Assembly: GCA_030158665.1 (NCBI GenBank)
Contig: JAOASM010000050.1
Coordinates: 62,001-126,000 of the forward strand
DNA from: Sediminibacterium sp.
Lineage (GTDB): Bacteria; Bacteroidota; Bacteroidia; Chitinophagales; Chitinophagaceae
Direction: 5' to 3'
Length of the DNA: 64,000 bases
Both the position numbers and the translations under genes were made by a program. A model generated the notes under the pieces. That model worked only from the letters and a program-made list of their open reading frames with translations. It had not been told where the DNA came from and searched no databases. Every line of letters begins with the position of its first letter. The first letter of the stretch is position 1. Positions 19,710-29,184 of the stretch are shown piece after piece.

Positions 19710-21659
19710 GTGAACCTGACCCCATTACACCAATTTGGTACTGACTTATTAGCGATCTATAAAATTGATTCAAAGAAAAAGGATAAAGATTTTAGTCAAA
19801 GATTCTTTAACCATTTAGATGCCATTGAAAATTTATTTGATGAAGTTTATGCTTGGCATCCAAGAAGAAATGAAGCTTTTGAAGGATTATTGCGAACACT
19901 TATTCAACAATATAAAGACCGTTCGGAAGTATTGCTAAAAAAAGATGCCAAAAAAGCGAAGATGGGCCATTGGTTTTTAAGCAATGAGATAACAGGTATG
20001 AGTTTGTATATTGATCGATTTAGTGAGGATATACAAGGGTTGCAAAAAAGATTGGATTATTTTAAAGAACTAGGTGTGAACTTTTTACACCTCATGCCCA
20101 TTTTTGAAAGTCCCGAGGGAGAAAGTGATGGAGGCTATGCAGTTTCGGATTTCAGAAAAGTAGCAAGTCGTTTTGGAAGTTTAGAAGATCTTCAAAAATT
20201 AATTGCCAGCATGAATGCGGCCGACATGTATTTGATGTTGGACATTGTATTGAACCACACTTCATATCATCATGAATGGGCACAGAAGGCAAAAGCAGGT
20301 GATCCTTATTACCAAGATTTTTTTTATTTCTACGACCATCGTGGCATTCCTGATCAATTAGATCAAACCATGCCGGAAATTTTTCCAGAGTCTTCTCCAG
20401 GCAGCTTTTCCTATGTGCCGGAATGTGATAAATGGGTCATGACTGTATTCCATCATTACCAATGGGATTTAAATTACAGCAACCCTGCCGTATTGGTGGC
20501 AATGATGGATACCATTTTATTTTATGCGAACCTAGGAGTAGATATTTTACGTATTGACGCACCTGCATTTATTTGGAAAGAATTGGGCACAGCTTGTCAA
20601 AATTTACCTAAAGCACACAGTTTACTAAGATTGATCAAACAATGTACTCAAGTGGCAAGCCCTGGAATGGCATTACTTGGAGAAGCCATTGTTGCCCCAA
20701 AAGAAATTATCAAATATTTTGGCACAGACAACTATATAGCAAACGAGTGTGATGTCGCCTACAATGCAACACAGATGGCATTACAGTGGGATGCGCTAGC
20801 AACTGGCGATACCAGGATTATGTTAACAGCACAGCATGATGTATTGCAAAAACCTTATGGATGTACTTGGATCTCTTATACTAGATGCCATGACGATATT
20901 GGCTTAGGGTATGATGACGAGATGATTGCTCGAGTTGGATTTAGCCCTTATCATCATAGAACTTATTTAAAAAACTATTTCTCGGGAAATCATGATGGTT
21001 CCGTCGCAGCCGGTGCATTGTTTTCGGTGAATCCTAAAACCAATGATGCGCGCATTAGTGGCAGCCTAGCATCGCTATGTGGTTTAGAAAAAGCAAAAGC
21101 ATGGAACAATGCTGGAGAAATTGAAAATGCATTAAGAAAAATTATTTTAATGCAAGCACATTCCATGTTCATGGGTGGTATTCCAATGTTATACTATGGA
21201 GATGAAATGGCGTATACCAACGATTATAGTTATTTAAATGACCCGGGTAAAAGTTATGACAATCGTTGGATGCATCGTCCTATGATAGACTGGAAAAAAA
21301 ATGACCAAAGGCACCAGCAAGGCAGTATCGAGTATCGCATTTTCAATGAAACAAAACAATTGATTCAACTAAGAAAATCTTTGCCTATTTGCAGCGATTT
21401 AAAAAATGTGACTTGGATGACGCCACATAATATCCATGTTGCAGGATTCATCCGCTCCTTTGAAGACAAGAAATTATTCTGCTTATTCAATTATAAAGCC
21501 ACCGATTCTTTTGTGACATGGTTTACTTTTAAGGAACATGGCATAAGGCCAGCACGATTAAAAGATCATTGGACTGGACTTACACATCCTATTGGAAATG
21601 ACAATGAATATTTCGTATTAGGAGGGTATCAATTTGCCATTTTAGAAGTGATTGAATAG
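19710..21659 (+). CDS. Amylosucrase-like GH13 enzyme
   Basis: HHYQWDLNYSNPAVL, LGVDILRIDAPAFIWKELGT, LLGEAIVAP, TRCHDDIGLG, GGIPMLYYGDEM resemble Neisseria amylosucrase; GTG start. Confidence 0.88.
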   Translation: MNLTPLHQFGTDLLAIYKIDSKKKDKDFSQRFFNHLDAIENLFDEVYAWHPRRNEAFEGLLRTLIQQYKDRSEVLLKKDAKKAKMGHWFLSNEITGMSLYIDRFSEDIQGLQKRLDYFKELGVNFLHLMPIFESPEGESDGGYAVSDFRKVASRFGSLEDLQKLIASMNAADMYLMLDIVLNHTSYHHEWAQKAKAGDPYYQDFFYFYDHRGIPDQLDQTMPEIFPESSPGSFSYVPECDKWVMTVFHHYQWDLNYSNPAVLVAMMDTILFYANLGVDILRIDAPAFIWKELGTACQNLPKAHSLLRLIKQCTQVASPGMALLGEAIVAPKEIIKYFGTDNYIANECDVAYNATQMALQWDALATGDTRIMLTAQHDVLQKPYGCTWISYTRCHDDIGLGYDDEMIARVGFSPYHHRTYLKNYFSGNHDGSVAAGALFSVNPKTNDARISGSLASLCGLEKAKAWNNAGEIENALRKIILMQAHSMFMGGIPMLYYGDEMAYTNDYSYLNDPGKSYDNRWMHRPMIDWKKNDQRHQQGSIEYRIFNETKQLIQLRKSLPICSDLKNVTWMTPHNIHVAGFIRSFEDKKLFCLFNYKATDSFVTWFTFKEHGIRPARLKDHWTGLTHPIGNDNEYFVLGGYQFAILEVIE

Positions 21660-21674
21660 CATATACGAATTCAA

Positions 21675-21710
21675 TAAAAAGGCCAATCAAAAATTTGATT
21701 GGCCTTTTTA
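21675..21710. terminator. Bidirectional Rho-independent terminator
   Basis: AAAAAGGCCAATCAAAAATTTGATTGGCCTTTTTA. Confidence 0.88.
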
Positions 21711-21724
21711 TTGATAGTCCGTTT

Positions 21725-22819
21725 TTAAAATTTGTAGCTCATACCTACATTGATGCTATAATCTGCAAAAGCAGCATCTCCTCTTGCGAATACACCGGTA
21801 TCATTTGTTCTTAGAATATCCGCATAGCTTTGTGGTCTTTCACGTCTTAATGCTACAGGGGTGTACAAGAAAAAATTGTATTTTTTGTGCATAAAAGTGA
21901 CCCCTGGCTCTGCTGATAAAATATTGCCTGGTCGTCTAAACCCTGTACTTTTTCCTATCAGATCATAAGTTGGGATACACTCATATCTTAATCCCAATGA
22001 ATAAGCCCATGCTTGATGGCTATAATTTAATCCTGATCTAAGCATGTATTGATCCGCTACACTCATCACATTCGATGTGTATTTGATTGCTGTAGCTGAA
22101 GCTACTCCGCCTCTTGTTGTACTCACGCCGTTATTGTCTCTTGGATTCAAAAGATAAAATGCATTTGCATATGCACTCCAAGTGGTATTGATTTGTCTAA
22201 AACCGCTTAATTCTACCGTGATGCCCAATCCGCCATCACCAGGCTGAATGGATTGATCTACATATCCAATGCGCTTTGCAGTTGGCGAATATTGAAATTC
22301 ATCTTGTGCTTTAAAATTTCCTGTAGGCAATTTAATGCCTAGACCTGCCATTAGATTCCCTTTTTTATTGGCATCTGGCGCAATCAGCCATCTATATGCA
22401 GAAAGACGAATATCACCTAAGCCTCTTGCTGATGTGGCGAAACGATATGGACTCGTGTTACCTAAATGCTCATATTTAGAAGTGCGCTCGTAATTAACAA
22501 GAGGTATGCTCACGCCTACCATCCAGTTTTTATTAATGGTTCTTGTTAAAGCAAAATCCATAGCGCTAGTGTAGTTAATCACTTCCGAACCCTCTTCTAC
22601 CCTATATTTTTGTTCATCTGTACCATTAAAATGTTTGTAAGATTTAAAGTACCTGTAATTGACGTTTAAAGTCCATTTTGAACTATCTTCTTGATGCATG
22701 CTTGCATGTTCCATCGTACATAATCCACCCACTGTTCTGATTGCTACGCAACCTTGTGCGTTTGCGTAATTGATAAAGCCAAGGCATATTACTGCCAATA
22801 TAAAGATTGATTTTTTCAT
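21725..22819 (-). CDS. Outer-membrane beta-barrel protein (transporter/MetA-pathway porin-like)
   Basis: Signal peptide MKKSIFILAVICLGFINYANAQ; beta-strand-rich repeats; C-terminal aromatic residue (GMSYKF). Confidence 0.65.
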   Translation of the reverse strand: MKKSIFILAVICLGFINYANAQGCVAIRTVGGLCTMEHASMHQEDSSKWTLNVNYRYFKSYKHFNGTDEQKYRVEEGSEVINYTSAMDFALTRTINKNWMVGVSIPLVNYERTSKYEHLGNTSPYRFATSARGLGDIRLSAYRWLIAPDANKKGNLMAGLGIKLPTGNFKAQDEFQYSPTAKRIGYVDQSIQPGDGGLGITVELSGFRQINTTWSAYANAFYLLNPRDNNGVSTTRGGVASATAIKYTSNVMSVADQYMLRSGLNYSHQAWAYSLGLRYECIPTYDLIGKSTGFRRPGNILSAEPGVTFMHKKYNFFLYTPVALRRERPQSYADILRTNDTGVFARGDAAFADYSINVGMSYKF

Positions 22820-22866
22820 GAGTTTGTTTTTTAAGTAAAAAACTTCAATGTGTGGTTGATCGTTTT

Positions 22867-24192
22867 TTACTTTTTCATTTTTAATTTGGAAACGATATAG
22901 CTTCCTAAAGCCTGTCCTTTTTCTGTGCTGGTGATACAAGAATTGTGAAAATGGATTCCTCCGTAAAAACGAGCCCAGTTATTTTCATCGGCAGCATGTC
23001 TGAACGATTTAAAGCTTCTATTTTCAATACCAAATTCTAATTCGGTAGAATCTGTGTAGGCAAAATTGTCGCCATACACACTTGTTAAAGCTTCTGCAGC
23101 AGCAGATGAAATAGTAGAATGACCACAAGTGTATTCGGGGAATGCAGGTGTTTGTAAAAGTGGTCTCCAATTTGGATCAATGTATTTATTGATCACCGTT
23201 TCGGGACGAACTGTTTTGTAGGTATATTTTGCATCCCATGTGTGGATGAATGCATCAAATAAAGCAATGGCAGTTTTTGCATAAGCATACACCGCTGTAT
23301 TAAAATCTTTCTTTGCTGTTTTGTTAGCGATCCCTACAATACTCATCCAATGACCTGGAGGTGAGAACTTTTTTGTACTAAACATAGCATGTCCTGTTAC
23401 ATTCACTTTGAATGGATTGTCATCCCAGAAATTAGCAATATGTTTTTGCTCCTCGGTTAAACTATCTCCAGCATTTTTTACCATCATAAGATGTTTGTAG
23501 TATTCGCTGTTTTTATCTGTTACATTGAATGCAGGCGGTGGCGAGGGTCTAAACTGATTGGCACTATCAATGGCCATAGTTCTAATTTCTGCCCAATGTG
23601 GCTCTGCCGCAGAGGCATACATAGGTGGTGTGGGCACCCATCTGCCTGGCGAATCTTTTACGGTATATCTTTCAGCACTTCTTGTTTGTGCGTAGTTGTC
23701 TTTTTTACTCCATGCAATAATTGCAGTACTTACTTCTTTTGCAAAAGCTTCAGACGCATCAATCATTTTACTTGGCATCCCATTTTGCTTTACTAATTTT
23801 CTTAAACTATCAGTATAGTCCTGCATACTTCCTTCTGGGAAAGTCACTGCCTGGCCTACAGTAGCATAAGCAACCAACGCCGCATACGGGAAATCAATAT
23901 TCGCAGTGTCTTTGGGCTGTGGAACCGCCGTTAACCCTTTTAATTGACCTGCTAAACTTTGGTATTCATTAGGCGTCCCTGCTGCTACTACTTCATATCC
24001 TGCAATCGCAGCATAAGCATAGTTCCTAGAAGCAACAATTGGACTAAAATTATTACCCATCACCACCTGATTTAATTCATGCACTGTATAGGCATATAGG
24101 TCGGGATTACTGGTAATGTTTTTATACTCATTAGATTGATTACACGCCACCATTGATATTGCAAATAGCAATATGAAAAATAATTTATTCAT
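22867..24192 (-). CDS. Vanadium-dependent haloperoxidase-like/PAP2-superfamily lipoprotein
   Basis: Lipobox MNKLFFILLFAISMVAC; KYTYKTVRPETVI, FPEYTCGHSTISSAAAEALT, ARFYGGIHFHNS. Confidence 0.85.
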   Translation of the reverse strand: MNKLFFILLFAISMVACNQSNEYKNITSNPDLYAYTVHELNQVVMGNNFSPIVASRNYAYAAIAGYEVVAAGTPNEYQSLAGQLKGLTAVPQPKDTANIDFPYAALVAYATVGQAVTFPEGSMQDYTDSLRKLVKQNGMPSKMIDASEAFAKEVSTAIIAWSKKDNYAQTRSAERYTVKDSPGRWVPTPPMYASAAEPHWAEIRTMAIDSANQFRPSPPPAFNVTDKNSEYYKHLMMVKNAGDSLTEEQKHIANFWDDNPFKVNVTGHAMFSTKKFSPPGHWMSIVGIANKTAKKDFNTAVYAYAKTAIALFDAFIHTWDAKYTYKTVRPETVINKYIDPNWRPLLQTPAFPEYTCGHSTISSAAAEALTSVYGDNFAYTDSTELEFGIENRSFKSFRHAADENNWARFYGGIHFHNSCITSTEKGQALGSYIVSKLKMKK

Positions 24193-24252
24193 TGAAAACA
24201 ATTGAAAGTAAATAAGGTATTAGCATTGCAATATTTTGCAGATGCATGGGAT

Positions 24253-24278
24253 TAGAGCTATGTACATACATAACTCTA
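24253..24278. repeat. Imperfect 26-nt dyad TAGAGCTATGTAC/ATACATAACTCTA
   Basis: Two half-sites with 11 of 13 complementary positions, no T-tract; 61-86 bp upstream of the haloperoxidase ATG. Confidence 0.6.
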
Positions 24279-24288
24279 TAAAAAAGAA

Positions 24289-24852
24289 TTAAGCAATTAT
24301 TTTAGGAGGCGGCCCTTGTATCGTTAAATAATTGCTTATTAAACGCGCTGCGTAACGATAACCAGTCGTTACATTCGCTGAATTCGCTGGAACTAAATGC
24401 CAGCTATTATTTTGTTCAATGTAATCAAAGCTTAAAAACTTTGCCATTGATTTGCCAATTGGGCTAGATTTTTTATCTGCTCCAGTATTGGAAAGGTCTT
24501 GTGCTAATTTATAAAAATCTTCTCTTGCATTTTTAATGTGCAAACGGTCTTGGTTTGGAATTACTTTTAATTCTAAGCTATCGTTGTAAATTCTTCTTTG
24601 AACATACTGATACACCACACCTTTAATCACAATCTCTCCATCCACTCTTTCGAACTGTGGATTGTTGGCGTAATAAGGCAAGTTGATGGGCGTCTTAATT
24701 ACGATCAACGAAGATTCGTCGTAGTCGTTTTCTTCAATTAAATTGACTAATTGATCAGCAGCTTTTTGATCAAAGTAATTAGATACCAATCTGTATCCAA
24801 ATCCGTTGAAAAGCAAAATGCCCAAAAATAATATAGCGCCAATCTTTTTCAA
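24289..24852 (-). CDS. Hypothetical secreted or membrane-anchored protein
   Basis: Coherent ORF with N-terminal hydrophobic segment; family not recognised. Confidence 0.7.
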   Translation of the reverse strand: MKKIGAILFLGILLFNGFGYRLVSNYFDQKAADQLVNLIEENDYDESSLIVIKTPINLPYYANNPQFERVDGEIVIKGVVYQYVQRRIYNDSLELKVIPNQDRLHIKNAREDFYKLAQDLSNTGADKKSSPIGKSMAKFLSFDYIEQNNSWHLVPANSANVTTGYRYAARLISNYLTIQGPPPKIIA

Positions 24853-24939
24853 TGACCTAAATTAAAACTTTTTACCCAAATCGGTCCATTATAAAGGGAA
24901 GATTTTTTGTATTTTCACCCTCTCAAACCAAATGAACCT

Positions 24940-25839
24940 ATGCGTAAAATAATACTGTCCGTCTTGGCAATCCTGCTTTTAAGCCTTACTGCAGTGTATT
25001 TACTTATTCCTAGTCAAATCCTTATAAAAGGCAGCCAGCTAGTCTACCAGCCTACTCCAAGTGTCATTAGAGGGATGATGCAGACTTCCAAATGGTCAGA
25101 GTGGATGCCAAAAGACATAGCACTAAATGCAACTAGTAGTTTAGTGGCCACAATTCAAACAACGCTTAATCAAGATGGGATTGAGGTGCCAGTTGTTTTC
25201 TCCATCATAGGAGGAGCAGACAAAAACGCATTGATAGGATTTGAAACATCAATGGACAATAGTCAATGGTCCCCTATCGCAAGGATCCAATATTATTTGT
25301 TTGCAAAAAAAATTCAAAATAAACTAGATCGGGCATTGGTAGCTGCAGTATCTTATTATAATTACAGCAAAGGAATCTATGGTTTTGATATAGTAGAAAC
25401 TCGTGTTAAAGACTCTAGCTTGATTGCTATTGATCAGATACTACCAGACACACCCTCTACAGTTCAGATCTATAAGATGGTTGCTCAGTTAGAGCAACAT
25501 ATCGTTACTAAAAACGGTAAGGCTACTGGATCACCCATGGTTAATATTACCAAGATGGATGAAAATCAAATATACACACAGGTAGCCATTCCATTGGAGA
25601 GAGATATCAATGTAAGTGATGGATTTACGATCAAAAAAATGGTACTAGGCAATTTGCTTTCAGTTAAAGTGCAAGGTGATCAAGCAAAAGTCGACCAAGC
25701 ATTTGAAGCAACCAAGCAATATCTTAACGACAAACAAAAAACATCGCCAGCCATCCCTTTTGTGATATACAATACCAATAGGTTGTTGGAAAAAGATTCA
25801 AGTAGATGGGTTTCTACCATTAACTACCCGATTTATTAA
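24940..25839 (+). CDS. Hypothetical membrane-anchored protein, possibly SRPBCC/GyrI-like C-terminal domain
   Basis: N-terminal TM (KIILSVLAILLLSLTAVYLLIPSQILI); overall layout resembles SRPBCC/GyrI fusion proteins; weak assignment. Confidence 0.6.
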   Translation: MRKIILSVLAILLLSLTAVYLLIPSQILIKGSQLVYQPTPSVIRGMMQTSKWSEWMPKDIALNATSSLVATIQTTLNQDGIEVPVVFSIIGGADKNALIGFETSMDNSQWSPIARIQYYLFAKKIQNKLDRALVAAVSYYNYSKGIYGFDIVETRVKDSSLIAIDQILPDTPSTVQIYKMVAQLEQHIVTKNGKATGSPMVNITKMDENQIYTQVAIPLERDINVSDGFTIKKMVLGNLLSVKVQGDQAKVDQAFEATKQYLNDKQKTSPAIPFVIYNTNRLLEKDSSRWVSTINYPIY

Positions 25840-25844
25840 GTCAG

Positions 25845-28800
25845 CTATTGTTTGAACCCAATCAGTCTAAGGCTATCTGAATTCATGCCCAATACATAGG
25901 CGCGTTGTTGATTGATTTGAATTGGCGCAATGCGTCTTACCTGGCCTTTTATACTGAGTCCATTCATCGGAGCTGCTTTAAAATCTTGCTTGCCATTGTT
26001 AATCAATAAAGTGCCATAGTCTGCGTCATACCTGCCCATCTGCACATTGTTATCATAGAAATTACCCATCATTAATACATCTGGCCATTGATCTCCATTG
26101 GCATCCATAACAACAGCAGTTTTATAAGCAGAAATTTGGGCTTCCCATGGTAGCACTTTGGCAGAAAATTTACCCTTGCCATCATTGATGAATAAAGTAT
26201 TGGCAAAATGATACGCCTTAACCACTTTAGAAGACTTTAATTTTTCCTTTGTGAAAATGTCATACAAGTTTGCTTTTGCAAAGTCCTCAGCGTACAAGAA
26301 CGACTTTTTTATTTTAGGAATCTGTCTTTGAATTTCATCCTTATTGGCAAATGGAATTTCTTTCCCTTGCAAATAGAAGGTGATGATCTGTTCAAATTTA
26401 CCATTGTCATCAAAGTCATTATAGTACATGCTGATTGGTTCTTCCTCAGTCGCTTTCAATCTTGTATTTAATCCTAAATTACCAGCAATAAAATCCATGT
26501 CTCCATCTAGATCTATATCAACTGGCAAAGTGAAATTCCACCATCCTGGCAAATTGGTGATACTTGATTTTTTCCATTTTTTTGCAGAGGGATACAAGAC
26601 ATCTATTCCACCCCACTGATAGGTCAACAAAATTTCCATTGTACCATCTTTGTTGATGTCCATTTCTATGGCATTCGTGATCAACCCCGTTCCAATTAAA
26701 TCAGGTGCCACGGAAGCCGTCACATTTTTAAAATGTCCGTCACCGGTATTGTACAAAACATAGCTGTCTGTTGGTGCCCCATAATCCATTGCTGTGACCC
26801 TACTTGTAATCAATAGATCCAAAGCGCCATCTTGATTGAAATCTCGCGCAATAATGGATGAGCTTTGATTGTAAATAGGGATTGCATCTTTGAGCACCTT
26901 AAACTGGCCAGAAGTTTGATTAAGATAAACTCTTGGCATCATATGCTTGTCTTTACCAAAATATTCATTACCACCCGAGCCTACCACCAAGTCTTGAAGT
27001 CCGTCTTTATTCACGTCAGCCATCACAGCGCAAACATCTTCATAATTACTATCCAAACGAAATGCTTCCTGTTTAGACTGAATGAATTTACCATTGGATT
27101 GCTGCAGGTACAATGCTGCAGCAAACCCTCTTGCTCCTCCAATAAAAATATCTTCTAATCCGTCTTTATTTAGATCTCCCACAGCTAAAGCAGGGCCCTC
27201 TGTAGAATTCATTTGCGGGATCAGTTGTTCTCTGTTAAATTCTTGAAATATATTTTCTTGATGCTTGAATTGAATGCCAGAAGCTGCAGTTAAGTCAACT
27301 GCCTTTTTTGTATCCAACGGCCAATGTTTGTTGATTAAATCATAATTAAACTTAGGCAGTCCTACTTGATGCGTAAAAGACAATTGTTTTGCGTTGAATG
27401 CAACTGGCTGAATGATTTGATATGTGTTGTCGGGCCAGATTAAAAAAGCAGAATCTACTTTTGTATTTTTTAAACCTATGGATAATGGTATTTCCATGCT
27501 AGAAAGAAAACCTTTCACGGGAAACTTTTCATAAGTCCTAATTTCTCCAGGGGTAAATAATACCAATTTTGCACCAATAGCATTGATATTCTTAGCAGCC
27601 CCTTTTAAAGTAACTGAAATAGCACGAGCCGAAGTATCCCTATTGGTTTTATTTTCATAAATAAAGGACTTGTCGTTGACATTGTTCACCACCAAGTCTA
27701 AGTCGCCGTCATTATCGAAATCGGCATATGCCGCTCCATTGGAATAAGAGGAAGGATTGTTGACAATTGCCTTTTCTTTGTCGTCAAAGGATAAGTTCTT
27801 TTTATTTAAGAAAAACTGATTCGGTATTTTAATTTCAGGAAAGCGATCAATCAGCGCCATATCCTTTTCACCCATTTTATTGTCCCTAATTTTTTCTTGA
27901 ATTTCCTGATTGGATACATAGTTCACATAATCCATATCATTCATGCGCTTTGGAATGCCATTAGCAATAAAAATATCTTTATACCCATCATTGTCAAAAT
28001 CCATTAAAAGTGTGGCCCATGACCAATCTGTAGCAAACATTCCAGAGTACATACCTACTTCACTAAATTTACCATTACGACGATTCCATTGTAAATTGTT
28101 TCGCGTAAATTGATAGTCATACCCAACAGAAATTTTATATTGATAGATATCGTAATCGTCCTCTCCTAAAGATCTTTTTAATATATAGGGGTCCTTTGGT
28201 AACATATCCATTGAAACTATTTCAGGGAACCCATCATTGTTTAAATCCGCTGCATCCACACCCATGGAGTATTGACTGGTATGCATGAGCCTTTCTTTTT
28301 GCTCATCTTTGAAGCTTCCATTTTTTTGATTGATATACAAATAATCATTCTCGTGAAAATCATTGCCCGCATAGATGTCTACCCACCCATCTAAGTTGAT
28401 ATCACTCATCACAACTCCTAACCCATAACTAATAGCGGTACTATTGATCTTTGATGCTTTTGTCACATCTACAAAACGTCCATTGTTATTGGCAAAAATG
28501 CGATCGCCTGACAAAGGATCAAAAGTGCCCATAAAGCTTGTCCTTGGTGCAAAAGTGCCATTCTGGTGTACGGAATGATTCAATAAGAATACATCCAAGT
28601 CACCATCCTGATCGTAGTCAAAAAAACTTGCCTGTGTGCTAAAGCCAGAAAAATCTAAACCATATTCTGCTGCAGCTTCTTTGTATTTTGGGGTTCCATT
28701 TTCTATGGACGTACAAACTAGTAACTGATTTTTAGAAACAAATTTTTCGAAATTTCCAAGTCTACAAATATAGATATCCAATAAACCATCATTGTTAATG

Positions 28801-29180
28801 TCCACTACCGACACCCCCGTATTCCATGCACTATCCTGCGGTATCTGTGCTTGCTTACTGACTTCTGTAAACTGTAATTTTCCCTTGTTCAAATACAACT
28901 GATTGTCCCCTTCATTAGATGCGAAAAAGATATCCGCCTGTCCATCATTATTGAAATCACCAGTTGCTACCCCTGCCCCATTATAATAGTACATATAATG
29001 AAACATATTGAATTGTTCATTCGGGTGCAATTTGTTTTCAAATTGAATGCCTGTTTGAGATGCTGATAATGCTTCAAATAATGGCTCCTCTTTAGTGGAT
29101 GGATTGCATGCAAAATGAATTGCACCTATTGCAAAAAAGAGGATGGCTTGTTTGATTCTATTGAAAGGATGGAACAACAT
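25845..29180 (-). CDS. FG-GAP/VCBS repeat lipoprotein with ASPIC/UnbV-like domain
   Basis: Many D-x-(N/D)-x-D-G motifs (DFNNDGQADIFF, DINNDGLLDIYI, DFDNDGDLDLVV); lipobox FAIGAIHFAC. Confidence 0.92.
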   Translation of the reverse strand: MLFHPFNRIKQAILFFAIGAIHFACNPSTKEEPLFEALSASQTGIQFENKLHPNEQFNMFHYMYYYNGAGVATGDFNNDGQADIFFASNEGDNQLYLNKGKLQFTEVSKQAQIPQDSAWNTGVSVVDINNDGLLDIYICRLGNFEKFVSKNQLLVCTSIENGTPKYKEAAAEYGLDFSGFSTQASFFDYDQDGDLDVFLLNHSVHQNGTFAPRTSFMGTFDPLSGDRIFANNNGRFVDVTKASKINSTAISYGLGVVMSDINLDGWVDIYAGNDFHENDYLYINQKNGSFKDEQKERLMHTSQYSMGVDAADLNNDGFPEIVSMDMLPKDPYILKRSLGEDDYDIYQYKISVGYDYQFTRNNLQWNRRNGKFSEVGMYSGMFATDWSWATLLMDFDNDGYKDIFIANGIPKRMNDMDYVNYVSNQEIQEKIRDNKMGEKDMALIDRFPEIKIPNQFFLNKKNLSFDDKEKAIVNNPSSYSNGAAYADFDNDGDLDLVVNNVNDKSFIYENKTNRDTSARAISVTLKGAAKNINAIGAKLVLFTPGEIRTYEKFPVKGFLSSMEIPLSIGLKNTKVDSAFLIWPDNTYQIIQPVAFNAKQLSFTHQVGLPKFNYDLINKHWPLDTKKAVDLTAASGIQFKHQENIFQEFNREQLIPQMNSTEGPALAVGDLNKDGLEDIFIGGARGFAAALYLQQSNGKFIQSKQEAFRLDSNYEDVCAVMADVNKDGLQDLVVGSGGNEYFGKDKHMMPRVYLNQTSGQFKVLKDAIPIYNQSSSIIARDFNQDGALDLLITSRVTAMDYGAPTDSYVLYNTGDGHFKNVTASVAPDLIGTGLITNAIEMDINKDGTMEILLTYQWGGIDVLYPSAKKWKKSSITNLPGWWNFTLPVDIDLDGDMDFIAGNLGLNTRLKATEEEPISMYYNDFDDNGKFEQIITFYLQGKEIPFANKDEIQRQIPKIKKSFLYAEDFAKANLYDIFTKEKLKSSKVVKAYHFANTLFINDGKGKFSAKVLPWEAQISAYKTAVVMDANGDQWPDVLMMGNFYDNNVQMGRYDADYGTLLINNGKQDFKAAPMNGLSIKGQVRRIAPIQINQQRAYVLGMNSDSLRLIGFKQ

Positions 29181-29184
29181 AATT

